Source: CAYSWS01 sp965603395 (GTDB taxonomy: Bacteria > Patescibacteriota > WWE3 > UBA101185 > UBA10185). Taken from it: 30,114 nt of DNA. Below the pieces are notes generated by a model. That model did not search any database. It saw only the letters and a program-made list of their open reading frames with translations, and was not told where the DNA came from. The DNA is taken from NCBI GenBank assembly GCA_965603395.1, contig CBFDCV010000008.1, forward strand, positions 1 to 30,114, read 5' to 3'. Of this stretch, positions 7,054-14,036 are shown piece after piece; within the stretch, counting starts at the first letter, position 1, and every line of letters begins with the position of its first letter. A program made the translations under genes and the position numbers.

Positions 7054-7855
7054 GTCATTGTTAATTGTTTTCTCGATTTTTTTACTGCTAAAACTGGTTT
7101 TGTTAGATAATAACGGTGGCGGTTTGCAAATAAAGGTGTTCGATGTGGGTCAGGGAGACGCTGTGCTTATTAAAACCAGGCAAAATAGCTTAATTGTCAT
7201 AGATGGAGGGCCTGATTTTGAGGTAGATAGGTACATAGATAAAGAGTTTTGGCTGAATAAATGTCATATAGATTTGTTATTACTTACTCATCCTCACCAG
7301 GATCATCTGAAAGGTCTAAACAGATTGCTAACCAGATGTGATGTTGAGAGAGTTGTATTCAGACCGGTTGAATACGAATCTAGAGAATATGAAACTTGGC
7401 TGGAAAATTTAAAGGAGGTAAAAGTATTTTATCCCAAAAAAGGAGACATACTTACTGTAGATGATGTGAGGTTGGTAGTAGTCTGGCCACCCGAAGATGA
7501 CGAGTTCCAGGAAAACATCAATAACTCATCCGTGTCTGTTGTATTGGATTACGGAAATTTCGAAGCTTTATTATTAGGGGATTTGGAAAAAGAAGCCTCC
7601 TCCTTGTTGGATAAAAATTTATTAAGTAAATACATACAGGGGAAATTGGAAGTTTACAAAGTACCTCACCATGGATCTATAGATTCGTTTAATCCGATAT
7701 TGATTTCCTGGCTCAAGCCAAAGCTGTGTGCGGTGTCGGTAGGTGAGAATAAATTCGGCCACCCTAGCACAGAGTCACTTACATATATGAAAGAGCAGGG
7801 TTGTGAAATCAAAAGAACCGATGAAGTAGGCACTATTGAGCTTTTAATCAATTGA
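7043..7855 (+). CDS. ComEC-type metallo-beta-lactamase protein
   Basis: A 270-aa protein with an N-terminal membrane anchor (LLIVFSIFLLLKLVLL) and a metallo-beta-lactamase fold. It shows the ComEC-family opening VFDVGQGDAVLI, the metal-binding motif HPHQDH, LLLGDLE, and VPHHGS with a later GHPS. In fused ComEC this domain sits outside the membrane and probably degrades the non-transported strand. A clear GAGGA Shine-Dalgarno sequence lies 6 bases before ATG 7043, which supports true separate translation. The stop is followed 18 bases later by argS, whose promoter lies in the end of this gene. Confidence 0.9.
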   Translation: MLSRSLLIVFSIFLLLKLVLLDNNGGGLQIKVFDVGQGDAVLIKTRQNSLIVIDGGPDFEVDRYIDKEFWLNKCHIDLLLLTHPHQDHLKGLNRLLTRCDVERVVFRPVEYESREYETWLENLKEVKVFYPKKGDILTVDDVRLVVVWPPEDDEFQENINNSSVSVVLDYGNFEALLLGDLEKEASSLLDKNLLSKYIQGKLEVYKVPHHGSIDSFNPILISWLKPKLCAVSVGENKFGHPSTESLTYMKEQGCEIKRTDEVGTIELLIN

Positions 7856-7864
7856 AGGTAAAAT
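7836..7864 (+). promoter_or_regulatory. Promoter of argS (short or no leader)
   Basis: TTGAGC (7836-7841), 17-base spacer, TAAAAT (7859-7864), then 9 bases to ATG 7874. No Shine-Dalgarno sequence is visible. Confidence 0.6.
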
Positions 7865-7873
7865 TTTGGTGCA

Positions 7874-9763
7874 ATGGCAAATTCGAAAAACATCAATAAA
7901 GTCTTGGAGGACCACCTAAAAGAGGTGGTGAAGAAGGTTTATGGACTTGATATTGAGGAGGTGCACGTGGAACACCCGGAAAACACGGAACACGGCGATC
8001 TGGCCACTAACATCCCATTAGTGTTGGCTTCCAGGGTTAAGCAGAGTCCTATTGAAGTTGCCAGAAATCTTGCCTATGAGATGCAGGAAAATCCCTTTGA
8101 GTTTGATTTTAACGGAAAAAAGTATCACATTTTTAAAAGTGTGGAAATAGCGGAGCCAGGGTTTATAAACTTCGTATTTACTCCTCAGTGGTTAAACAAT
8201 GTACTCTTTGAGGTTACTCTGGGAGAAAGAAACTATGGGGCGTCTGATTTTTGGGCTAACCAAAAGACTATAGTGGAGTACACAGACCCTAATCCATTTA
8301 AGATATTTCATGTGGGTCATGTCATGACCAACACCGTGGGAGAATCTTTAGCCCGTATTTTTGAATTTTTAGGTGCAGAGGTCAAAAGAGCAAATTACCA
8401 GGGCGATGTGGGTATACATGTGGCCAACTCCATCTGGGGACTCATAAAAAAAATGGGTAAAGACAATTTGACCCTGGTTGATCTGGAGAGAATGGAGTTA
8501 CCGAAGAGGATCGAGTATCTTGGCCAGGCATATTCTATGGGAGCCGCTGCATACGCGGAAGGCGAAGCCGCCAAAAACGAGATCCAACTATTAAACAACT
8601 ACATTTATATAGTAGCTCAGAATATTTTGGTTGAAGAGGAGAATTGGTCAAAGGCAGTTAACTACCAGAAATTGGTAGAGGGACAGGAACCTCCCTTTAA
8701 TTTGGACTTGATTGCCTCTTTATATAAAGCAGGTAAAAAGTGGAGCTTGGATTATTTTGAAACTTTGTATGAGCGGTTGGGCACAAAGTTTGATTTTTAC
8801 TATTTTGAGAGCAAGGCCGGTGAAGTTGGTTTACAGGTTGTGCAAGATCATATTAGTGATGGTGTGTTCAAAGAAGATCAGGGAGCAGTAATATTTGAAG
8901 GGGAAAATTATGGTTTGCACACCAGAGTATTTATTAATTCCAAAAGCTTGCCGGTATATGAAGCTAAAGATTTAGGCTTAGCCATATCAAAATTCGGTGA
9001 TTATGACTACGATAAGTCTATTATTATTACCGGAAACGAAGTGAATGACTATTTTAGGGTGGTTTTAAAGGCCATGGAGATGGTAAATGCTGATTTGGCG
9101 GGAAAAACCACTCATATTGGACATGGCATGATGGTGTTTAAGCATGGAAAAATGTCCTCCAGAACCGGTGATATACTCGCCGGGGAAGAGCTTTTGGACA
9201 CAGTAAAGGCCAAGGTGCTTGAGAAGATGTCACAGACTGAAAACGTTATAGTAGAGGGAGAAAAGCTTGATGAGGTATCTAACAAAGTAGCGGTAGCTTC
9301 CATTAAGTATAGTATTTTAAAAAACGGCATTGGTCATGATGTAGTCTACGATGAGGAAGAAGCTACCAATCTAATTGGTAATACAGGTCCATATTTACAA
9401 TATACTTACGCCAGAACACGATCTGTGCTGGAAAAAGCCGGTATGTCAGGGGAAAAGAGGCATGGATTACTTGAATATATAGCCGATTTTGACTTTAGTG
9501 AAGAAGAGATGGAAGTTTTAAGGCATATCTACAAGTTTTCGGAGCAGGTTGTGCTGGCCGGAGAGAGATTAGCGCCTAATTTGGTAGCCGGTTTTATCTT
9601 CGATTTAGCTCATAAATACAACACTTTATACGCTAAAATCCCTATAATTAAGGCTTCTTCAGAGAGCCAAAAGAAGTTTAGATTGCATCTAACTCAGGCT
9701 GTAGGGCAGGTCATTCATAATGGTCTTCATTTGCTTGGCATCCCTATAGTGGATAAAATGTGA
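7874..9763 (+). CDS. argS: Arginyl-tRNA synthetase
   Basis: Class I aminoacyl-tRNA synthetase charging tRNA-Arg, 629 aa, cytoplasmic. The N-terminal tRNA-binding domain has HPENTEHGDLATNIPLVLA. The signature EYTDPNPFKIFHVGHVMTN contains the HIGH motif as HVGH (146-149). The KMSKS loop appears as KMSSRTGD (from about residue 426), and the DALR anticodon-binding domain starts around NLIGNTGPYLQYTYARTRS. Length is within the range for ArgRS. Its last bases contain the promoter of the following gene. A tRNA-Arg(CCT) gene lies about 2 kb downstream. Confidence 0.97.
   Translation: MANSKNINKVLEDHLKEVVKKVYGLDIEEVHVEHPENTEHGDLATNIPLVLASRVKQSPIEVARNLAYEMQENPFEFDFNGKKYHIFKSVEIAEPGFINFVFTPQWLNNVLFEVTLGERNYGASDFWANQKTIVEYTDPNPFKIFHVGHVMTNTVGESLARIFEFLGAEVKRANYQGDVGIHVANSIWGLIKKMGKDNLTLVDLERMELPKRIEYLGQAYSMGAAAYAEGEAAKNEIQLLNNYIYIVAQNILVEEENWSKAVNYQKLVEGQEPPFNLDLIASLYKAGKKWSLDYFETLYERLGTKFDFYYFESKAGEVGLQVVQDHISDGVFKEDQGAVIFEGENYGLHTRVFINSKSLPVYEAKDLGLAISKFGDYDYDKSIIITGNEVNDYFRVVLKAMEMVNADLAGKTTHIGHGMMVFKHGKMSSRTGDILAGEELLDTVKAKVLEKMSQTENVIVEGEKLDEVSNKVAVASIKYSILKNGIGHDVVYDEEEATNLIGNTGPYLQYTYARTRSVLEKAGMSGEKRHGLLEYIADFDFSEEEMEVLRHIYKFSEQVVLAGERLAPNLVAGFIFDLAHKYNTLYAKIPIIKASSESQKKFRLHLTQAVGQVIHNGLHLLGIPIVDKM
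9731..9759 (+). promoter_or_regulatory. Promoter inside the argS 3' end (leaderless)
   Basis: TTGCTT (9731-9736), 17-base spacer, TAAAAT (9754-9759), then 6 bases to ATG 9766. This favours ATG 9766 over the in-frame GTG 9760, which directly abuts the -10 box. Confidence 0.65.
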
Positions 9764-9765
9764 CT

Positions 9766-10821
9766 ATGTTCAAAAAGATACGCAGGAGAAGAAGAAAAAA
9801 AAGAGTTACATTCATACAAAGATTTTTCAGGAGCATTATTGCCGTTGTGATTTTAAGTGCTTTTATACTAGGGATTTCCCTGGCAGTGAAAGAGACAGCT
9901 AATCTGGATCCTTATCAGCTAGTTAAACTGGCAGGTCCTTTATTTGATAAGATGGGGGTTTCCACAGAGCAGGCAGGTCAAGTAGCCGGATCATTTGCCG
10001 AGAGGATATTAAAAACAAACATAGCACCTTCTGAGAACTATAAAGAGGAAATAGGTGGTTTAGATGACGGTGAGGGTACTTTGAGCGGCGATGAAGGAGC
10101 TTCCACATCCAGAAATATAGTTTTTAGAACCGCTTTTTTAGCTGATTCCCATAATAATTACGAGAATCTTAAAAAAGCTTTAGATAAGGCTTCTGACACT
10201 GGTGTTCATACAGCATTTTTCTTAGGGGACTACACAGACTTTGGAGTGGAGGATAACCTTAGGAAGTCTAAGATTTTTATGGACGAATCCGAGTTATTAT
10301 ATTACTCACTCCCCGGAGATAGGGATTTATATGAAAGTGTAGGACCACAAAATTACTATAATGTGTTTGGAGAGCCCAGGGTTAGTGTGACAATAGGTGA
10401 CATTAAGTTTGTACTTTTAGATAACAGCGCGAATTATACAGTTATTGACAGCGTAATAATAGGACAGTTTGTCGAGGAAATAAAAGAAGCCGATTTTGTA
10501 GTAATGTCTCAGCCTCTTTATCATCCCTTGGCGTCATATGGCAAACCAGTAATGGGCCTTGTTAAAGGAGAGGTTGTTGGGGATGTTAAGGAGCAGGCAG
10601 AAATATTGCTAGATGAAATCAGAGACTCTGATGTAAAAGCGGTGTTAGCGGCAGATCATCATAGCTTTAGTAGTTATAGGGATGCCGTTAAGGACGATTT
10701 GGAGCATGTTGTAGTTGGACCTGTGACAGACGTACGGGCAGAGCAAAAGAAAGCCAGTATAACTTTATTAAGTGTATTTGATGATGGTTCTTATAATTTG
10801 GAAGAAGTTTATTTGGACTAA
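9766..10821 (+). CDS. Membrane-anchored calcineurin-like metallophosphoesterase
   Basis: A 351-aa protein. A very basic N-terminus (KKIRRRRRKKR) precedes one membrane helix (AVVILSAFILGISLAV), then a linker, and from about residue 120 a metallophosphoesterase domain. The family motifs are visible: ADSH for DxH, GDYTD for GDxxD, GDRD in place of GNHD/E, SQPLYHP and AADHH for the later His ligands. The Asn of the usual GNHD/E block is Asp here and its His is Arg, so metal geometry may differ. The substrate cannot be told from sequence. The positive-inside pattern places the catalytic domain outside the membrane. ndk starts 3 bases after its stop. Confidence 0.82.
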   Translation: MFKKIRRRRRKKRVTFIQRFFRSIIAVVILSAFILGISLAVKETANLDPYQLVKLAGPLFDKMGVSTEQAGQVAGSFAERILKTNIAPSENYKEEIGGLDDGEGTLSGDEGASTSRNIVFRTAFLADSHNNYENLKKALDKASDTGVHTAFFLGDYTDFGVEDNLRKSKIFMDESELLYYSLPGDRDLYESVGPQNYYNVFGEPRVSVTIGDIKFVLLDNSANYTVIDSVIIGQFVEEIKEADFVVMSQPLYHPLASYGKPVMGLVKGEVVGDVKEQAEILLDEIRDSDVKAVLAADHHSFSSYRDAVKDDLEHVVVGPVTDVRAEQKKASITLLSVFDDGSYNLEEVYLD

Positions 10822-10824
10822 CCT

Positions 10825-11406
10825 ATGATTCAAAGATCACTAGTACTACTAAAACCTGATGCCGTACAAAGAGGCATTGCCGGTGAAATATTGCACCGCT
10901 TTGAACGTGCCGGACTAAAGATTATTGGAGCTAAGCTTCTTGAGGCTGACGAGCAGGTGGTTAAGAGGCATTACAAAAAAGATGAAGCATGGCACAAGAA
11001 GGTGGGAGAGTTGAATCTAAAAGATTGTGACGAATATGGCTTAGACGCCATGGATACTTTCGGTACAGCGGATGCGGTGGAAATAGGCAGGATCGTAAAT
11101 GGGTGGCTATATGACATGTTTAAGATGGGTCCGGTGTTTGCCTTTGTCTTAGAAGGGTCTAGGTCTGTTAAAAAGATTAGGGAGTTGGTGGGTCCGACTT
11201 ACCCGGACGCAGCTCCTCCCGGTACCATCAGAGGCGATTTTGGATTGGATTCTGCTTTTTCCAGCATGAAAAGAAAAAGAGCCGTTTTGAATTTGATACA
11301 TGCCTCCGGTACTCCTGAGGAAGCAGAAGACGAAATAAAAATGTGGTTTAATGATGAAGAACTGCTCAAATACAAGCGGGTTCATGATGATCTTTACTCC
11401 TACTAG
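10825..11406 (+). CDS. ndk: Nucleoside diphosphate kinase, enlarged form
   Basis: Transfers the gamma-phosphate between nucleoside tri- and diphosphates through a phospho-His. The start SLVLLKPDAVQRG and the active-site segment NLIHASGTPEEAEDEI (His 159, family form NxxHGSD) are clear. At 193 aa it is about 45-50 residues longer than standard bacterial Ndk. Most of the extra sequence lies after HYKKDEAWHKK, in the helix before GPVFAFVLEG, and a smaller insert precedes the catalytic His. It starts 3 bases after the phosphoesterase gene, without a clear Shine-Dalgarno sequence; TATAAT at 10792-10797 could give a short-leader transcript. Confidence 0.95.
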   Translation: MIQRSLVLLKPDAVQRGIAGEILHRFERAGLKIIGAKLLEADEQVVKRHYKKDEAWHKKVGELNLKDCDEYGLDAMDTFGTADAVEIGRIVNGWLYDMFKMGPVFAFVLEGSRSVKKIRELVGPTYPDAAPPGTIRGDFGLDSAFSSMKRKRAVLNLIHASGTPEEAEDEIKMWFNDEELLKYKRVHDDLYSY

Positions 11407-11425
11407 ACTTCTGCCGGCCGGCCGC

Positions 11426-11443
11426 GCAAATGTTATAATTTGC
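11426..11443 (+). promoter_or_regulatory. tRNA-Ser -10 box inside a palindrome
   Basis: TATAAT (11434-11439) ends 11 bases before tRNA-Ser. It overlaps a perfect inverted repeat GCAAAT-GTTATA-ATTTGC. A separate GC-rich palindrome GCCGGCCGGC lies just upstream, around 11413-11422. Confidence 0.6.
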
Positions 11444-11450
11444 TGTGTTT

Positions 11451-11540
11451 GGAGGGGTGCGAGAGTGGCTTAATCGGCTGGTCTTGAAAACCATGCGCGG
11501 GGCAACCCGCACGAGGGTTCGAATCCCTCCCCCTCCGCCA
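11451..11540 (+). tRNA. tRNA-Ser (anticodon TGA)
   Basis: A 90-nt class II tRNA. Acceptor GGAGGGG pairs with CCCCTCC, the discriminator is G, and CCA is encoded. The anticodon loop CTTGAAA carries TGA and is closed by CTGGT/ACCAT with one mismatch at the outer pair. A long variable arm (CGCGGGGCAACCCGC) typical of serine tRNA and the T arm GAGGG-TTCGAAT-CCCTC follow. Confidence 0.96.
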
Positions 11541-11578
11541 AAAAAGTGGGTATCACCTTGTGTGGTAGTCACTTTTTT
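11540..11578. terminator. Intrinsic terminator after tRNA-Ser
   Basis: AAAAAAGTG (from 11540) pairs with CACTTTTTT (ending 11578), and most of the bases between also pair. The stem ends in a T-tract on the plus strand and reads as a terminator on the minus strand too. Confidence 0.85.
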
Positions 11579-11618
11579 GATGGGGAAGATTCGAACCAAG
11601 GTTCTGAATCCTACAATA

Positions 11619-11643
11619 CACTTGACGCGTAAAGCGTCTAGTG
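11619..11643 (+). repeat. tRNA-linked hairpin repeat, copy D (variant)
   Basis: CACT/AGTG, a T-T mismatch, GAC/GTC and GC/GC enclose the loop GTAAA. It keeps the T-T mismatch and 3-bp stem of the copies near tRNA-Ala, but G-C pairs replace the GA/GA step. It is followed by TTTTGGATGCAA, similar to TTGGGGTGCAA after copy A. Confidence 0.65.
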
Positions 11644-11678
11644 GTTTTGGATGCAATAGGAACGACAGTGACGAATTG

Positions 11679-11693
11679 CCTCCCCCTCCGCCA
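11679..11693 (+). repeat. 15-bp copy of the tRNA-Ser 3' end
   Basis: CCTCCCCCTCCGCCA is identical to the last 15 bases of tRNA-Ser (11526-11540), including the encoded CCA. No tRNA body precedes it. Confidence 0.85.
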
Positions 11694-11706
11694 TCGAGTA
11701 CGATGG
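11691..11706. repeat. Short perfect hairpin CCATCG/CGATGG
   Basis: Six-base arms around the loop AGTA. It begins on the CCA of the tRNA-Ser tail copy at 11679-11693. No T-tract follows, so it is not a terminator. Confidence 0.6.
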
Positions 11707-11721
11707 CTCTAGGACTAAGCA

Positions 11722-11750
11722 TTACTAAGTTCATTACATTCACTAAGTAA
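11722..11750 (-). repeat. tRNA-linked hairpin repeat, copy C (inverted)
   Basis: Read on the minus strand, this 29-nt segment fits the layout of the tRNA-Ala copies exactly: TTACT/AGTAA, T-T mismatch, AGT/ACT, GA and GA, AT/AT, triloop GTA. The stem bases again differ from the other copies while pairing is kept. Confidence 0.8.
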
Positions 11751-11759
11751 TTGCTTGAG

Positions 11760-11770
11760 CCCCTCCGCCA
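11760..11770 (+). repeat. 11-bp copy of the tRNA-Ser 3' end
   Basis: CCCCTCCGCCA repeats the last 11 bases of tRNA-Ser (11530-11540). It is the third occurrence in 250 bases. Confidence 0.75.
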
Positions 11771-11781
11771 TGTTATACCGC

Positions 11782-11866
11782 ACGGTTCCAAAAACTCTGC
11801 AAAAACCGTTATTACAGGAAGAATTTGAACATTTCACCTATATAACATTCGAAAATCTGCTAAAAT
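11782..11866 (+). promoter_or_regulatory. Spacer before tRNA-Arg with hairpin and -10 box
   Basis: ACGGTT (11782-11787) pairs with AACCGT (11804-11809). TAAAAT at 11861-11866, 12 bases before tRNA-Arg, is the likely -10 box. No -35 box stands out. With the repeats before it, this accounts for the 338-base gene-free stretch after tRNA-Ser. Confidence 0.4.
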
Positions 11867-11878
11867 AATCATACTTAG

Positions 11879-11953
11879 GCTCCCATAGTTCAATGGATAG
11901 AACGTATCCCTCCTAAGGATAAAATGTGGGTTCAAGTCCCGCTGGGGGCACCA
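11879..11953 (+). tRNA. tRNA-Arg (anticodon CCT)
   Basis: A 75-nt cloverleaf. Acceptor GCTCCCA pairs with TGGGGGC, the D arm is GTTC/GAAC, the anticodon stem TATCC/GGATA holds the loop CTCCTAA (anticodon CCT, reads AGG), and the T arm is GTGGG-TTCAAGT-CCCGC. CCA is encoded. AGG is a common Arg codon in the neighbouring genes. Confidence 0.96.
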
Positions 11954-12092
11954 TGATCCTACCTTCCTATAATAGGGGCATGAAACATCCCATCGCACAG
12001 TAGGTACAAAGGTGCTAATAAGGAGGCGCTCCACAGAAACTTAATTAAGAAAATTCCTGATTTTGTATGACGGAACCCCGCCGGAAGCCTGA

Positions 12093-12098
12093 TATAAT
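12093..12098 (+). promoter_or_regulatory. -10 box of the sortase gene (leaderless)
   Basis: TATAAT ends 7 bases before ATG 12106. It lies inside the longer in-frame reading from ATG 12067, which argues for the later start. Confidence 0.65.
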
Positions 12099-12105
12099 TA
12101 GTATT

Positions 12106-12804
12106 ATGAGCCAGCAAACTTTTGGAAGACACAACCTCAGAACATTGTCCAGCTTCATGATAGCTGCCGGTTTTTTGTTGATATGGCTTTCTTTTGGAGC
12201 GATTTTAAAAGACGAACTTTGGTTTTATCTCAAGGAAGCCAGGGGGCAGGAACTAAGTTTATTCAAAAGAAGTGAAGATTCCGTAGAAGACAGTGTTTTT
12301 GCCCGGTTTCTAACTTCCAGACCCATTTTCATAGAGCCTGTTAATAAAGATTTTTCTATTGTCATAGAAAGGATAGGTGTAAACGCACCTATTGTAGCTG
12401 ATGTGTCTGTGACTGATGAAAAGGCTTACAACGAAGCTTTGAAAACCGGCATAGCTCACGCATCAACTTCAAAATACCCATCCAACAAACCGGGTAATGT
12501 TTATCTATTTGCTCATGCCTCTATTAACTTTTGGCGTTTAGGTAAGCATGCAAATGTCTTTAACTTGGTAAGGAAGCTTGACTTAGGTGACAGGATACAC
12601 GTTTTTTACAAGGGAGAACCTTATATATACGAAGTAGTCAACAAAGAGACCATGAAAGGATGGAATACATACCCTATTACTAGATCAGTAGTAGAGCCTA
12701 TCCTAACATTGCAAACTTGTGATCCGCCGGGGACTACACTAAATAGAATGGTAGTGACAGCTAAGCTGATTGATAGCGGTCATGAGGAGTTTGGTGAGGA
12801 GTAA
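12106..12804 (+). CDS. Sortase (transpeptidase)
   Basis: A 232-aa cysteine transpeptidase that would attach proteins to the cell surface. An N-terminal membrane helix lies at about residues 14-34 (FMIAAGFLLIWLSFGAIL). The sortase barrel has the catalytic His in YLFAHAS (H137), Cys in TLQTCDPPGT (C205) and Arg in LNRMVV (R214). The TLxTC signature fits class D/E sortases. Substrates with sorting signals are not evident in this window. It is convergent with the PEGA gene at 7 bases and no terminator is seen between them. Confidence 0.93.
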   Translation: MSQQTFGRHNLRTLSSFMIAAGFLLIWLSFGAILKDELWFYLKEARGQELSLFKRSEDSVEDSVFARFLTSRPIFIEPVNKDFSIVIERIGVNAPIVADVSVTDEKAYNEALKTGIAHASTSKYPSNKPGNVYLFAHASINFWRLGKHANVFNLVRKLDLGDRIHVFYKGEPYIYEVVNKETMKGWNTYPITRSVVEPILTLQTCDPPGTTLNRMVVTAKLIDSGHEEFGEE

Positions 12805-12811
12805 ATAAGTT

Positions 12812-13972
12812 TTATCTAATTCCCACAGTATACAAATCAGTTTGATCTCCGGACTTAAAGGTAGTAAGAATGATTATTTTGTCGCCGCTTGGCACACTAT
12901 AAACTAAGGGTGAGTGTAGGGACTGGCTGTAGATCTCAACTTTATTCGATCCGTCTATTCTAACTAAACTTATGGTGCCCCAATTGTCTTCTAAGATATT
13001 TCCCTCAGTTAATATAAGATGAAAGCTGTCAGAGTACCAGGTGATTTCAGGCTGAGGCTCGCCGGCATTTTTCTCAAACACCACAGTCTCAACTTTCTCT
13101 CCCACCGGCAGTGGTTTTTCCATGTTGTAGACTTTATATTGCAAGGTATCTCCATACTGTTGTGTAAATAAAAATTTCTTTTCATCAGGAGACCACAGTA
13201 CTTCATCGGACAAAGCAAGATCTCTAAAGTTGTCAGGTATATCCAGCTTGGTCACAAAATCCTCCCTCTTTTTTCTCAGTTTCAAATTCCACTCTTTTAC
13301 AATTTCTTCAGAGGTTGTCACAGATTGAGCAGTATTTGTTTCAAGATCCACTGAGTAGTACACGCCGTCATTAGTTTCCACCAACAGCTGTTTTTCATCA
13401 GGAGACCAAGTGATGGACTTACCATCAGAGTATTTATTAAATTTTGTATCCTCCAGTACTACTGAAGGGTTAACTCTAAATAAATTTAAACCCCCTTGGT
13501 TAATAGGAATGATCCAAACACCCGGGTTCTCCTGATCCTTGGAGAAATAGGCTAATTGGTTGAGTGACGGACTGGCGCTTGGATTGCTAGCTCCGGTGTT
13601 AGTAAGAGGCTCAAACATAGGACTTTGGGAGACAAGAACTGCTGTTATGTCAGTAACCAATGCTTCGAAAACTTCTATTTCCTTGCTCCACTCCTCGTAA
13701 CCTTTTTTGACGATCCTTAGTTCATGGGTTCCGGGTTCTAGTCCGGCAATGGTATCGTTGGTAGCGGTTATTAGTTCATCGTCCAAAAACACACTGGCGC
13801 TCTCAGGGATAGACTTAGCGCTCACCATGCCTGTAGTAGCTAGATTCACTGCTTCTTCTTCGTCTCTTTCGATTCTGTAGCCTGAAGTGTATAAAAAAAT
13901 CAGGGTAGTGATACCCAGTAATAAAATTAAGGTTATTAATGTTTGGAACCAATTTCTATTGGCCGTAAGCAT
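12812..13972 (-). CDS. PEGA-domain and beta-propeller surface protein
   Basis: A 386-aa protein with one N-terminal membrane helix (LITLILLLGITTLIFLYTSG, about 11-30). A PEGA domain at about 48-115 follows (IPESASVFLDDELI ... LEPGTHELRIVKKGYEEW). WD40/PD40-like propeller blades come next, recognisable by ITWSPDEKQLLV, VLWSPDEKKFLF and ITWYSDSFHLIL. The PEGA domain is linked to surface-layer proteins. It is probably exported and anchored by its N-terminus; its partner is unknown. An extended -10 box lies 6 bases upstream of the start, and the divergent neighbour is mreB. Confidence 0.85.
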   Translation of the reverse strand: MLTANRNWFQTLITLILLLGITTLIFLYTSGYRIERDEEEAVNLATTGMVSAKSIPESASVFLDDELITATNDTIAGLEPGTHELRIVKKGYEEWSKEIEVFEALVTDITAVLVSQSPMFEPLTNTGASNPSASPSLNQLAYFSKDQENPGVWIIPINQGGLNLFRVNPSVVLEDTKFNKYSDGKSITWSPDEKQLLVETNDGVYYSVDLETNTAQSVTTSEEIVKEWNLKLRKKREDFVTKLDIPDNFRDLALSDEVLWSPDEKKFLFTQQYGDTLQYKVYNMEKPLPVGEKVETVVFEKNAGEPQPEITWYSDSFHLILTEGNILEDNWGTISLVRIDGSNKVEIYSQSLHSPLVYSVPSGDKIIILTTFKSGDQTDLYTVGIR

Positions 13973-13978
13973 GTGCGT

Positions 13979-13987
13979 ATTCTACCA
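13979..13987 (-). promoter_or_regulatory. Extended -10 promoter of the PEGA gene (leaderless)
   Basis: On the minus strand TGGTAGAAT ends 6 bases before ATG 13972. The promoter of mreB begins 15 bases away on the other strand. Confidence 0.65.
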
Positions 13988-14001
13988 AAAATATTTCATT
14001 C

Positions 14002-14030
14002 TTGCTCTTTTGGTATTCATTTAAGATAAT
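14002..14030 (+). promoter_or_regulatory. Promoter of mreB (leaderless)
   Basis: TTGCTC (14002-14007), 17-base spacer, GATAAT (14025-14030), then 6 bases to ATG 14037. No Shine-Dalgarno sequence is seen. Confidence 0.65.
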
Positions 14031-14036
14031 GACCTC

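Noticed and set aside
5324..9763. Recoded TGA (Gracilibacteria/SR1 code)
   Set aside because: TGA ends comEA and argS exactly where family length predicts, and Gly and Trp use their ordinary codons.
11655..11680. A fifth copy of the tRNA-linked hairpin (GCAAT ... ATTGC around GGAACGAC)
   Set aside because: The outer arms pair, but the inner bases do not fit the layout; it may be a decayed copy and cannot be supported.
11366..11791. Open frames on both strands across tRNA-Ser, with Pro/Gly-rich translations
   Set aside because: They read through the tRNA, its variable arm and the copied 3' ends; the composition follows from the C-rich tRNA sequence and there is no start signal.
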